In this document: positions 1 through 8,828 of the stretch, piece by piece
How the letters are laid out: each line of letters begins with the position of its first letter
Position numbering within the stretch: the first letter of the stretch is position 1
From: Candidatus Latescibacterota bacterium
GTDB lineage: Bacteria > Latescibacterota > UBA2968 > GCA-2709665
NCBI GenBank assembly: GCA_012271065.1
Contig: JAAXHE010000362.1
Span: 1-13,143 of the forward strand
Reading direction: 5' to 3'
Length of the DNA: 13,143 nucleotides
The notes under the pieces: generated by a model
What the model saw: only the letters and a program-made list of their open reading frames with translations
What the model was told of the DNA's origin: nothing
Databases searched by the model: none
Made by a program: the position numbers and the translations under genes

Positions 1-3000
1 TGCCGGAAGGCCTGGCGTTCGACCGCTACACCCGCATCCTCAGCGGAACACCCACCACCGCACTGGAGCCAACCGATTACACCTTCTGGGTGCACGACGA
101 CGACCAGGATGACTCTACCGGCGACGCCGATAGCCTCAGGCTGACCATCACGATCGAGGAAGCCGCACCTCCACCGCCGGTTGTTTCGGCAGAGGAAATC
201 GAAACGCTGGAGAACATTTCAGCGTCAATCGGGCGCAGCATGCTGTCGAGCGTGATCCCCACAATCAACCGCCGCTTCGCCACGGCGCCGGATACGCCAG
301 GAGCGCAACCGCGGAGCCAGCCGCTCTGGCCGAACGAGCTCGCGCCCGGCATGTCGAGAGCGCCTAACCTCGGGCGCTCCAGCAAAGCAACCCAAGAACC
401 GGCAAACCTCATTGCCCACTACCCCTTCGGACTGTCCGAAAACTCCGGCAGTGGCACAAGCCTTAGCCCGGCCGGTTTGAACGGGAATGGACCGAGCAGT
501 CGAACTAAACCGGTGAACTGGGAGCACCTCCTGCTTGGCAGCAATTTCGTCAAGCCGCTTGGCGGGGTAAATGGAAACGGTCGGCAATGGACTTTGTGGG
601 GCAGCAGCGACATTCAATCATTCGACGACGATGCGGCGAGATACGACGGGGACTACAAGGCGGCGTATATCGGACTGGACGGGCGCGTCGGCGAAAACCT
701 GCTGGCGGGCCTTGCCCTGTCCCGCGGCGCCGGGAAAGCAAGCTACGCCAACGGGGACTTCGCAGGCAGTTTCGAAATGAGCCTGACTACGGTACTGCCT
801 TACGGGCGGCTGCAACTCAACGAAAATAACGAAGTCTGGATGATCCTGGGAGCGGGCTGGGGAGAAGCCGATCACACTAATAAGACCGGAGTGCAAGAGT
901 CAGGCGATGCATCAATGCGTCTCGGCGCATTCGGTGGAAAAGCATCGCTTGGAGCGGGCCTGGGGGGTGCGGACTGGGCAGCGCATGGCGACGTGGCGTT
1001 CATGCGGATGGACTCCTTGTATGACCTGTCGGCCGATATCAGCCGCGCCCGCTTTGGCCTGGAAAGCTCATCCACGTTTGTAATTCAGGGTGGCGCCCAT
1101 GTCCGGCCATATGCCGAATTAGGCGCGCGTTTCGACAGAGGAACCGGAAGAAATAACGGCGCCGGAGTCGAATTCGTGGGCGGTGCGCGCTACCAAAACC
1201 CATCGTCCGGAGTCTGGTGGGAGGCGCGCGGGCGCGTCATGGCGTTGCATTCGGCGGACGACTACCAGGAACGAGGCTTCAGCTTGTCCATAGGGAAGGC
1301 GCCACGCGCCAATGGAACGGGGTTGTCGTTTTCGCTCTCTCCGCAATGGGGAGACCCGTCGGCAAGCGCGCAGGTCTTATGGGCAAGCAACGACTCTTTC
1401 GCGCAAGGACATCGCCTTGACGGTGGGTCCCGGACGGGGTCGTTGCGCGCGGAGATCGGCTATGGCTTCTTTGAATCGAGGTCCGGCGGCATCCTGATTC
1501 CATTCCTTGAGGCGGACCTCAACGGCGAGATCAGCCACCGGGCACGGTTGGGAGCCCGCTACCACCGGGTGACCAGGGCTCATGATCTGCGGGTCGAGCT
1601 TTCTTCCGGATTGGCATTGCCTGCAAATCCCGACAATTTTTCCTACGGCAGTGGGCCGCAGTATGAAATTCGCCTGACGGGCGAACTGCGGCTCCTTCCC
1701 GCTCTTCGAGGCCTCGCGTACATCGCGGACATGGGCGCGGCCGAACAACAACCGCCGGCACTCAACGAGCAGGACGACGACGAAGACGGGGAGGCCGCTA
1801 TCGAGGAAATCGTCGTGACCGCAAAATACCAGCGCAGCCTGACAGAGGCCCTGATCCGTAAACGCCTGGCCACCGAAATCACTGAAGCGCTGTCGGCCGA
1901 GGATATAGGACAGCTTCCGGATACCAGCGTCGCCGAGTCGCTCGCGCGATTGCCGGGACTATCCCACACGCGAAATGCTTTCGGCGCCAACAATCTGTCC
2001 ATCCGTGGCCTGGGCGCCGTATTGACCAACGGAACCTTGAACGACCGCGACCTCGCCGCCGAATGGGGTGATCGAAGCGTGTCGTTCAACCTGTTCCCCG
2101 CCGAACTGGTGTCGCGGGCCACCGTTTACAAGACGCCTTCCGCCAGCCAGGTTGAAGGCGGCATTGGCGGCACGATCGACCTGCAAACGGCGCGCGCCCT
2201 GGAATGGGACGAACAGTCCACTGCGCTGAACCTGCGGATTCGGCATAACGACCTGGCGGGAGAGATGCCCGACGGGGAGCCCTTTGGATATCGGGCGAGC
2301 GCAGCGTACATCGACCAGTTCAACGGGGATACATTAGGGCTTGCAGTGGGATACGCCGGACAATACGCGCCACTGGCAAGCGCCAACTCGTACATATTCG
2401 AATCCAGGACAGTCGAGTTCGCCGGAGCTATTGAAGGGCTTCCGGAGGGCTACGGTCCAGATAATTCCTTAAATGTCCCCTATGGAGCGGAGGCCAACAT
2501 TCTCAACGGGACCGGGTGGCGCCATTCCGTCATGGGCGCCGTTCAGTGGCGGCCTCTGGACCGTTTCGAAGTCCACCTCGACGGCTTCTATACCGACTTT
2601 GACCAAGAGGGCGCCTCATACGGTTTGGTGCTGGGAGGGCTCGGCTCTTTCGGCAACGCTTACGACAACGCCAGAAGCGATGGCGTGAACCTGATCGGAG
2701 CAACGGTTACCTGTAATCGCGAACCCGTCAACGGCTGCCTGGAGCGTGGTTATGGCCAAGATCTGTTTGCGGTAAGCGCTGCCGATAACGCGAACAGTGA
2801 TTTACAAAGCTTCGGGGCGGGAGCGACATGGACGGCGGATCCGCTGACGCTCAAATACGATTTTTCCTACTCGAAAGCCAGTGGAGAAAACGACTACGTC
2901 ACCGTGCAATACCGTCCCTATGCGGGAACAAGCGGTTCGCTTGTCCTCGAGCGCCCGGTTGCGGCGTTCGGGGAAAATAGCGAGAGTGGGGCATTCCTGC

Positions 3001-4373
3001 TGTCTCCTCTGGACTTCGCCGACCCGTCCGCGAATTGGATCGACGGCTTGCATGTCATCGAAGGCGCTCGCGAAGACGAGATATTCACCTACAAGTTTGA
3101 TGCGGAGTACGTGACCAACTCACCGTTCTTCACGGCGCTTAAGGCAGGTTTGCGGATCGTCAATCGCGACAACACCCTGATCAGCAGGCGAAACCGGATC
3201 GGTGCGGACGAAGTCGAAACGCCGGCCGCAATCGATCCCGACTACGTGCTGACTACTTTCGATCAGTCACGGATTGACTCCGCCTTCCAGGCAAATCCGA
3301 TCCTCGTCCTGGACACGCAAAAAGTGCGCAACGCAGTCTTCCCTGGAGCGCAAGCACAAATCCAGCCGTCCGGCGGTCATTTCATCGAAGAGGACGTCTT
3401 GGCCTCATACGTGCAGGCAGACTTTGAGATGGACTCGTTCTTTGGCATTCCGGCTTCCGGGAACTTCGGTGTTCGCCTTGTAACAACGGACGTGGACACC
3501 ACGGGAACTTCCAGCGTCGAAGGAACGGAAGCACCGGTCAAGACCAGCGACAAATATACCGAGGCCCTTCCCTCGGCCAACCTCAATCTGTTTCCCTCCG
3601 ATGATATTGTGGTGCGGCTTGCGGTCTCACGAGTGATGGCCCGGCCGGCGGTGAACTTCCTGAGTCCGGGAACGGATCAATACGGCGACCAGATATACGG
3701 CGGGGTAAACGGCGGAGGGAACCCGTATCTCAGGCCGTTTATCGCCAACCAGCTTGATCTTAGTTTCGAGCGGTACTTCGACGAAGACACCGCCTTGGCC
3801 GTAGCTCTGTTCTACAAGGAGATGGATACGTTCATCACCCAGGACCGGGTCGAGTCAGGCCCACCCGATGATACGGTCTCGTACATTCCCTCCAATGGGG
3901 CCGGAGGCAGACTGCTTGGCCTTGAAGTCACTTTCCAGCACAACTTCATCAATGTCCTGCCGCCCGGTTACGGCGATTTTGGAGTTTACGCCACCTACAC
4001 CTATACCGACTCGAACATCGAGCTGACGGAGACCTTCAACTCCAGTACATTCGGCCTGGATGGCCAGTCCGACCATGCGGGCAACATGACCTTCCACTAC
4101 TATCGGGGGCCATTTTCGGCTCGCCTTTCCTACCGGTACCGATCCGAGTTCACTCGGCCACAAAGACCGGCGCGCGCTTTTACCACCAATGCCGGGGAGG
4201 GTGATTTGTCGTTCCATCTCGGTTACGACGTAAATGAACGGCTTGGCTTTGTCCTTCAGGGATGGAACCTCCTCGATGAACCGCGCGACAACTATTACGG
4301 GCTTGAGAGCCTGCAAGGAGCCTATGGCATTTTCGGGCGCAGCCTGGAGCTGTCCATTACCTACAGGCCATAG
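1..4373 (+). CDS. Ig-like / autotransporter-type barrel / TonB-dependent receptor fusion (5' partial)
   Basis: The gene is open at its 5' end: the reading frame starts at base 3 and runs 1456 codons to TAG at 4371-4373. Order of parts: (1) the tail of a putative Ig (He_PIG-like) domain, nt 3-167, with the signatures PEGLAF, LSGTPT and YTFWVHDDD; (2) a low-complexity linker, nt ~170-510; (3) an autotransporter-like outer-membrane barrel, nt ~515-1740, with WTLWGSSDIQSF, YDGDYKAAYIGLD and alternating aromatic/Gly strands; (4) an acidic linker and a TonB box, IEEIVVTA, at 1800-1823; (5) a plug domain to ~2200, with LSAEDIGQLPDTSVAESLARLPG-like spacing and VEGGIGGTIDL; (6) a TonB receptor barrel to the end, with SRVMARPAV, GGNPYLRP and a GWNLLDEP motif near the C-terminus. 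Parts 4-6 match the Xanthomonas/Caulobacter receptor family, which imports glycans or other bulky ligands using TonB-ExbBD energy. Two cysteines in the region around 2710-2745 could form a loop disulfide. The receptor half has no signal peptide of its own, so export must depend on the unseen N-terminus. The protein ends in YRP rather than the usual terminal Phe. The ligand is unknown; a GalNAc/GlcNAc glycan is inferred from neighbours. Confidence 0.9.
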   Translation, partial: PEGLAFDRYTRILSGTPTTALEPTDYTFWVHDDDQDDSTGDADSLRLTITIEEAAPPPPVVSAEEIETLENISASIGRSMLSSVIPTINRRFATAPDTPGAQPRSQPLWPNELAPGMSRAPNLGRSSKATQEPANLIAHYPFGLSENSGSGTSLSPAGLNGNGPSSRTKPVNWEHLLLGSNFVKPLGGVNGNGRQWTLWGSSDIQSFDDDAARYDGDYKAAYIGLDGRVGENLLAGLALSRGAGKASYANGDFAGSFEMSLTTVLPYGRLQLNENNEVWMILGAGWGEADHTNKTGVQESGDASMRLGAFGGKASLGAGLGGADWAAHGDVAFMRMDSLYDLSADISRARFGLESSSTFVIQGGAHVRPYAELGARFDRGTGRNNGAGVEFVGGARYQNPSSGVWWEARGRVMALHSADDYQERGFSLSIGKAPRANGTGLSFSLSPQWGDPSASAQVLWASNDSFAQGHRLDGGSRTGSLRAEIGYGFFESRSGGILIPFLEADLNGEISHRARLGARYHRVTRAHDLRVELSSGLALPANPDNFSYGSGPQYEIRLTGELRLLPALRGLAYIADMGAAEQQPPALNEQDDDEDGEAAIEEIVVTAKYQRSLTEALIRKRLATEITEALSAEDIGQLPDTSVAESLARLPGLSHTRNAFGANNLSIRGLGAVLTNGTLNDRDLAAEWGDRSVSFNLFPAELVSRATVYKTPSASQVEGGIGGTIDLQTARALEWDEQSTALNLRIRHNDLAGEMPDGEPFGYRASAAYIDQFNGDTLGLAVGYAGQYAPLASANSYIFESRTVEFAGAIEGLPEGYGPDNSLNVPYGAEANILNGTGWRHSVMGAVQWRPLDRFEVHLDGFYTDFDQEGASYGLVLGGLGSFGNAYDNARSDGVNLIGATVTCNREPVNGCLERGYGQDLFAVSAADNANSDLQSFGAGATWTADPLTLKYDFSYSKASGENDYVTVQYRPYAGTSGSLVLERPVAAFGENSESGAFLLSPLDFADPSANWIDGLHVIEGAREDEIFTYKFDAEYVTNSPFFTALKAGLRIVNRDNTLISRRNRIGADEVETPAAIDPDYVLTTFDQSRIDSAFQANPILVLDTQKVRNAVFPGAQAQIQPSGGHFIEEDVLASYVQADFEMDSFFGIPASGNFGVRLVTTDVDTTGTSSVEGTEAPVKTSDKYTEALPSANLNLFPSDDIVVRLAVSRVMARPAVNFLSPGTDQYGDQIYGGVNGGGNPYLRPFIANQLDLSFERYFDEDTALAVALFYKEMDTFITQDRVESGPPDDTVSYIPSNGAGGRLLGLEVTFQHNFINVLPPGYGDFGVYATYTYTDSNIELTETFNSSTFGLDGQSDHAGNMTFHYYRGPFSARLSYRYRSEFTRPQRPARAFTTNAGEGDLSFHLGYDVNERLGFVLQGWNLLDEPRDNYYGLESLQGAYGIFGRSLELSITYRP
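4315..4320 (+). promoter_or_regulatory. Shine-Dalgarno-like AAGGAG inside the receptor gene
   Basis: AAGGAG lies 3 nt before the ATG at 4324, inside the last codons of the receptor gene. The spacing is shorter than usual. The later in-frame ATG at 4405 has no purine-rich site upstream and would leave only eight residues before the lipobox Cys. This favours 4324 as the start of the GH123 lipoprotein and suggests coupled translation with the receptor. Confidence 0.4.
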
Positions 4374-6510
4374 CCGCAGAACAACCGCGCGGGCGTCAGC
4401 GTCGATGATAACGTTGATGCTCGCGGCATGCGGCGGTAGCGGAGAAGAGCAAGCAGCGACACCGCCCGATATCCGCGATACGGCGCCCAGCTTCGGAACG
4501 GCTACCGTATCGGACCTAAGCTACGTTGAGGATCGCCCGATTTCCGACGTTATCCTGCCCGAGGCGACGGGTGGCAACGGAGCCTTGAGCTACAGCCTAT
4601 CGCCGGAACTACCGGCGGGTTTGAGCTTCACCGCCGGCGAGCGCGTCATTACCGGAACACCGGCGGAGGCCTTCCCCAGGACGGAATACACGTACACCGT
4701 TGCGGACAGCGACGCCAACACCGACGGCAGCGACACGGACACCCTGGCCTTCCACATCACCGTAACAAGTCAGGCCGCCATACGCGGAACGTTTGTGGAC
4801 AAATACCAGTACCTGGAAAAGAACGACGCGAACTTCGTAACCGGCCCGGGAGGAGACCAATGGTCAGGCGTAGCTTGGCGGGGAGACCGTGCGCATGCGC
4901 CGCTCATCATCCTTTCCGGCGATGAAAAGCAACGCCGAGCGCTTGAATGGGAAATGTCCGATCTTGTAAACGATTCAGGCCACGTTATTGCAAAAGACCA
5001 GACCCGAATCCTCTTTCCGCTCTACGTTATGGCGGACCGCGAGCGGCGAGAATGCGGCGGCTACCCGTCACGAACCAGCGCCGAAGCGGTGCATTTGGCC
5101 GACGCGCTCTCTTCCGAGCCCCCAGCGCTCAACCTGCCGGATGATCCGTTCAAGACCTGGCTGATGATCGACGTGCCTCAAACTGCCTGCCCGGGAGACT
5201 ATCAGGGACACTTGACCGTCAAAGACCCCGATGAGCAGCATGCCACGACCCGTCTCTCCATAAACCTCCAGGTGCTTCCGCTGGATCTGAAAGACCCCGG
5301 GGACTGGCGATTCGAACTCGACTTGTGGCAGCACCCCGAATGGGTCCTGGTCCACTACAACGACGCACATCCGGCGGCGCCGATCAGGAGATGGTCGGAG
5401 GAGCATTACGGGCTGCTTGAGGCGTCTTATCGCCTTTTGGCCGATACAGGCCAGAAAACCATTACCGCAACGCTCAAGGACGAAGCCTTGGGCGCTGCAG
5501 GCATGGTTCGATGGACGCGCTTGAGGGAGGACGCCCACGACTGGCGGTTCGACTTTTCAGCTTTCGGCGCCCACGTGGCGAAGCTGATGAGTTGGGGCAT
5601 CGACAGACGAATCTACGCCTATGGAATCGTCGGCTGGAACCGCGACGAGATTCCCTATTGGAGCGAGCAGCATCAAGCCTCCCGCGTCCTCGACGCCTCA
5701 CCCGGTTCTTCCACCCACACCGCGGTCTGGCGCGAGTTCCTGCGCGAATTCAGAACCTACCTGAAGGACCGGGAGTGGTTTGCGCTGACCTACCTTGCCG
5801 TGGATGAACGCCCGGGGGAACTGGCCGGCTTGATCGGCATGATCCAGCGAGATGATCCGAACTGGAAGATCGCCCTGTCGTACTCCGATCCTGAATCATA
5901 CCGGGACCTGGTTCAACAAGTGGACTCCACGAGCATCTATCTTGGAACCGCGGCGGATGGAGCTTTGCCCCGGTCGGAAAACAAAGTGCGGACTATCTAT
6001 ACCAGTTGCAACTACGACCAGAGGAAAACCATTACGGGCATCAACTCCCTGCTTACCGCCGACAGCAGTCCCGCCGATATCGAGTGGATTACCTGGTACG
6101 CCGAAAAACTCAAGCAGGATGGGTTTTCCCGCTGGGCCTATGACTACTGGCAATCCTCCGACCCCTTGGACTTGAGGGAGGGCTTAAGCCACACTTCCGG
6201 TGACTACGCGTTCATATACCGCAGTTCCAACGATGCCGATCTCCAGCCGATGACAAGCGTACGTCTGGAGACACTGCGTTACGGGGTTCAGAGCTTCGAA
6301 AAACGCCGGATTTTGCGCGAACTCCTTACGCAACATGGAGATGCTTCAGGGTTGAGCCGCCTGGACGCACTTATCAGCGACGATTACATCTCCATCCAAA
6401 GCGTATCCAACGGCACCATCAAGGAGGACTTGATGCGCGCCCAAAACGAACTCGATAGCATTTCAATGGACGCTTCTTCTCTGGTTGCCACCGAGACCCG
6501 CTGCAATTAG
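4324..6510 (+). CDS. GH123-family (DUF4091) glycosidase lipoprotein with N-terminal Ig-like domain
   Basis: Predicted product of 728 aa. GH123 enzymes are exo-beta-N-acetylgalactosaminidases that use the substrate's acetamido group; an adjacent Asp-Glu pair is catalytic. Residues 1-36 form a lipoprotein signal: a basic stretch (HSRRTTAR), a short hydrophobic run and lipobox LAAC with Cys36. Gly at +2 fits outer-membrane sorting. Residues ~53-148 are a He_PIG-like module (PAGLSF, ITGTP, YTYTVADSD). Residues ~150-320 look like the GH123 N-terminal beta-sandwich. The catalytic barrel starts near WRFELDLWQHP (residue 328), and VDERP carries D494-E495 (nt 5803-5808). Late motifs GDYAFIYR and an FEKRRILREL helix match DUF4091 proteins. 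The gene overlaps the receptor gene by 50 nt, implying one transcript. The start is uncertain: 4324 is chosen for AAGGAG and signal length; 4234 would add 30 residues that only mirror the receptor's other frame, and 4405 is too short. Family assignment is firm; GalNAc specificity is inferred and untested. Confidence 0.85.
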   Translation: MAFSGAAWSCPLPTGHSRRTTARASASMITLMLAACGGSGEEQAATPPDIRDTAPSFGTATVSDLSYVEDRPISDVILPEATGGNGALSYSLSPELPAGLSFTAGERVITGTPAEAFPRTEYTYTVADSDANTDGSDTDTLAFHITVTSQAAIRGTFVDKYQYLEKNDANFVTGPGGDQWSGVAWRGDRAHAPLIILSGDEKQRRALEWEMSDLVNDSGHVIAKDQTRILFPLYVMADRERRECGGYPSRTSAEAVHLADALSSEPPALNLPDDPFKTWLMIDVPQTACPGDYQGHLTVKDPDEQHATTRLSINLQVLPLDLKDPGDWRFELDLWQHPEWVLVHYNDAHPAAPIRRWSEEHYGLLEASYRLLADTGQKTITATLKDEALGAAGMVRWTRLREDAHDWRFDFSAFGAHVAKLMSWGIDRRIYAYGIVGWNRDEIPYWSEQHQASRVLDASPGSSTHTAVWREFLREFRTYLKDREWFALTYLAVDERPGELAGLIGMIQRDDPNWKIALSYSDPESYRDLVQQVDSTSIYLGTAADGALPRSENKVRTIYTSCNYDQRKTITGINSLLTADSSPADIEWITWYAEKLKQDGFSRWAYDYWQSSDPLDLREGLSHTSGDYAFIYRSSNDADLQPMTSVRLETLRYGVQSFEKRRILRELLTQHGDASGLSRLDALISDDYISIQSVSNGTIKEDLMRAQNELDSISMDASSLVATETRCN

Positions 6511-6608
6511 CCGGCCCCAACAAGAAGCCTGCCCGGCAGCGCAATTGGCAAGCCGCAACCACCCAATGCACATGGCGGAGATTCCCGGCGGCGATTTAAT
6601 CCATGAAG

Positions 6609-8822
6609 CTAATGACAAGCGCCGGGAGTTATCGATCGAGATACTGCGTTGAGCCGCGCGCGCGCATCGGTAATCAGTGCGGGCGCTTGTCCAGCCATCA
6701 GCGCTTCGCTGGAAAACAAAGTAATGGCTTCCCCCAAATCGTTCAGCAAGCTCTCTCTTTTACATTCCGACGCCGCCTCCCGCAACGCTTGGATCTTTTC
6801 GAAATCTTCAATTCCATCGCGAAGCAGTTCGGACCGCACGCTCGGTATCACCGTCATGTCCGCGTCGTTGCCGCTTCGATAGACAAAGGAAAAGTCACCG
6901 GCTGTAAACCGCCCGTCCCGTAAATCCAGCGGATAACAGGTCTTCCAGTTGTCGAACGCCCAGCGCAAATACCCCCGATGCCCCCGGGCGAGGGCATACC
7001 ACGGTATGGCCACCATGTCGGCGGGGTTCGCGTCGGCGGCAACGTAGCTGTTCGGGCGTTTCAGTGAGCAACTGGTGTAAAACGTGGTGAGTTGGTCATC
7101 ATAGGTCTTCACCTTGGGCTCGTTCTCGTAATACCCCGAAACGTCGTACAAACTCGCGATCACGCGCTCATTCGGCGCATGACCGTAGGCCAGGCCGATT
7201 TTCCAGTTCCTGTCGTTGTATCGAATCAATCCGATAGCGGCTTCCATTTCGTCCTCCGGGACTTCATCCATGTAAAGAACGGTTTTCTCAAACCAGCCCA
7301 TCTCCTTAAGGTGCGCCTTGAAATCGGTAAGGAAGTTGTTCCATAGCGCGTTATAGGTCTGCGACCCTATACTCGCCTTGAACACTCTCCGTTCGCGGCT
7401 GGCCTCATCCCAGAAAGGGACTTCATCCTTGTTCCAGCCCACCGGAGAAAAGGCGCTGATCTGGCCATCGATGCCCCAGGAGGCCAAGCGCTTAACGTGC
7501 GCATCAAAAGCGGAATAGTCGTACTCCCAACGCTCGCCGTTTTCATGCGCAATCCACCTAATCATTGATGGGGCGGCAAAGGCCCCGTCCTTGATGTAGG
7601 TGGTAACGGTACGCTGGCCCAGATCCGCCAAATAGCGGTAGAAGGGTTCCAGCAGCCGATAATGCGCCTCGGACCAAACCTCAATCGGTTTCTGCGGGTT
7701 GACGTCGTTGTGTCGCTCCAGCACCGATACCGGAAACTGCCACAGGTCCAGATGGAATCGCCGTTCGGAAGCCAAAGGCAGTTTCCAATCCGAAACCTCA
7801 AGAAAGATCTCGAGTCTTGTCTCGGCGCTCGCATTCAACCGGATTACGAGGGCGCCGGAGTACTCCCCAGGCTGTGCGTCATAGGGTATATCGACGGAAA
7901 TCCACAGCATTGCAGGATAGGCCGGCGGATGATCTACCGGTGGTTGAGGCGGTAGCGCGTCGGACAACCAGGCAATCTCATTTCTCACCGGGTAGCCGTC
8001 GCAGTTGCGGGCTTCGACATCGCCGATTACAAATTGCGGATACTTGACCGAAATGGCTTGAGCAGGGATGACGTTACCCGAATCGCTCCTGAAATCAGTC
8101 GCATCTACGGATAGCGGACTTCCGGGCGCGGCGCCGCTAACGAGCACTTGCTTCTGAACGCGCTCGCCTCTCCAGCCTATTGCGTTCCATTTCTCTTCTC
8201 CCGAAAGTTCCGGTAGACGATCCTTGCGAAACCACTGCCACTCGGATTCAAAGGAAGCGGCCAATTCCCCTTTGGGCATCGCAAGATTTTCGCCGTGCCC
8301 CTGCCCCGCAATACCGGTGAAGACGGCTGAACCCCGCTCCCGTTCGCGCAATATCTCCATACTGAAGCGCAGCGTATCTGCGTCTGTCTTTGCGTAGTTG
8401 CCGTCATCGTCATGAACCCACAACGTGTAGGTGGTTTCTTCCATGACCACGGTAGGGACGCCGCTTAAGACGCGGGTGAACCGATTGAAAGCCAAACAGG
8501 GCGGCAACCTGGCAGGATCGATGCTGTAGTCGCTGAGCGCGCCGCCATGGATCGAAGGGTCAACGTTACCGCCGGTCGCCGCGGGCAGGATCATATCGGG
8601 AAAGGCCACGCCCTTGACGAAAACCAGATCGCCGATGCGGGCGTCCCTGGCAAACGCCGGGGTAGTGTCAGGTTGCGCATTCGCCGCTCCAGCCCAGGGC
8701 CCGAGAACAAGCGGCAATACAAAAAGGCGTGACAAACCCTTCGGTTGTCGCCGTTTTGCGTGCGGTTCGGGCTTCGAGACTGACAAGACGCAGTGCCGTT
8801 TTATCGCCGCGGCTTCATGCAC
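6609..8822 (-). CDS. Secreted GH123-family (DUF4091) glycosidase with N-terminal Ig-like domain
   Basis: Predicted product of 737 aa and a clear paralogue of the GH123 lipoprotein at 4324-6510, with shared stretches such as FHLDLWQFP, SWGID, VGWNKDE, FYTSC and DFSFVYRSGNDAD. The catalytic Asp-Glu pair is D519-E520 in LYMDEVP (nt 7263-7268), so the enzyme looks active; the expected role is exo removal of beta-GalNAc. The N-terminus has a basic stretch (KRRQPKG), a hydrophobic core (LFVLPLVLG) and a signal peptidase I site ANA before Gln50, with no lipobox Cys. This copy should therefore be soluble in the periplasm or exported. Residues ~53-157 are an Ig-like module (YTLWVHDDD, LSGVPT), with Cys in PPCLAF where Gly is usual and an insertion before it. 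The start is uncertain. GTG at 8822 lies 6 nt after the GH20 stop codon but has no clear ribosome site. TTG at 8735 would give a compact 20-residue signal peptide. The tight spacing indicates co-transcription with GH20. Confidence 0.85.
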   Translation of the reverse strand: MHEAAAIKRHCVLSVSKPEPHAKRRQPKGLSRLFVLPLVLGPWAGAANAQPDTTPAFARDARIGDLVFVKGVAFPDMILPAATGGNVDPSIHGGALSDYSIDPARLPPCLAFNRFTRVLSGVPTVVMEETTYTLWVHDDDGNYAKTDADTLRFSMEILRERERGSAVFTGIAGQGHGENLAMPKGELAASFESEWQWFRKDRLPELSGEEKWNAIGWRGERVQKQVLVSGAAPGSPLSVDATDFRSDSGNVIPAQAISVKYPQFVIGDVEARNCDGYPVRNEIAWLSDALPPQPPVDHPPAYPAMLWISVDIPYDAQPGEYSGALVIRLNASAETRLEIFLEVSDWKLPLASERRFHLDLWQFPVSVLERHNDVNPQKPIEVWSEAHYRLLEPFYRYLADLGQRTVTTYIKDGAFAAPSMIRWIAHENGERWEYDYSAFDAHVKRLASWGIDGQISAFSPVGWNKDEVPFWDEASRERRVFKASIGSQTYNALWNNFLTDFKAHLKEMGWFEKTVLYMDEVPEDEMEAAIGLIRYNDRNWKIGLAYGHAPNERVIASLYDVSGYYENEPKVKTYDDQLTTFYTSCSLKRPNSYVAADANPADMVAIPWYALARGHRGYLRWAFDNWKTCYPLDLRDGRFTAGDFSFVYRSGNDADMTVIPSVRSELLRDGIEDFEKIQALREAASECKRESLLNDLGEAITLFSSEALMAGQAPALITDARARLNAVSRSITPGACH

Positions 8823-8828
8823 CGGCTT

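Noticed and set aside
1643..2122. Minus-strand open frame across the barrel-to-TonB-box junction
   Set aside because: Ser/Arg-rich shadow of the receptor coding frame; no start context or domain, and it does not interrupt the fusion frame.
6511..6608. Possible bidirectional terminator between the convergent GH123 genes
   Set aside because: Only a 4-bp stem (CTGC-CCG-GCAG) and a loose ATTGG/CCAAT pair are visible, with no T-run on either strand; too weak to annotate.
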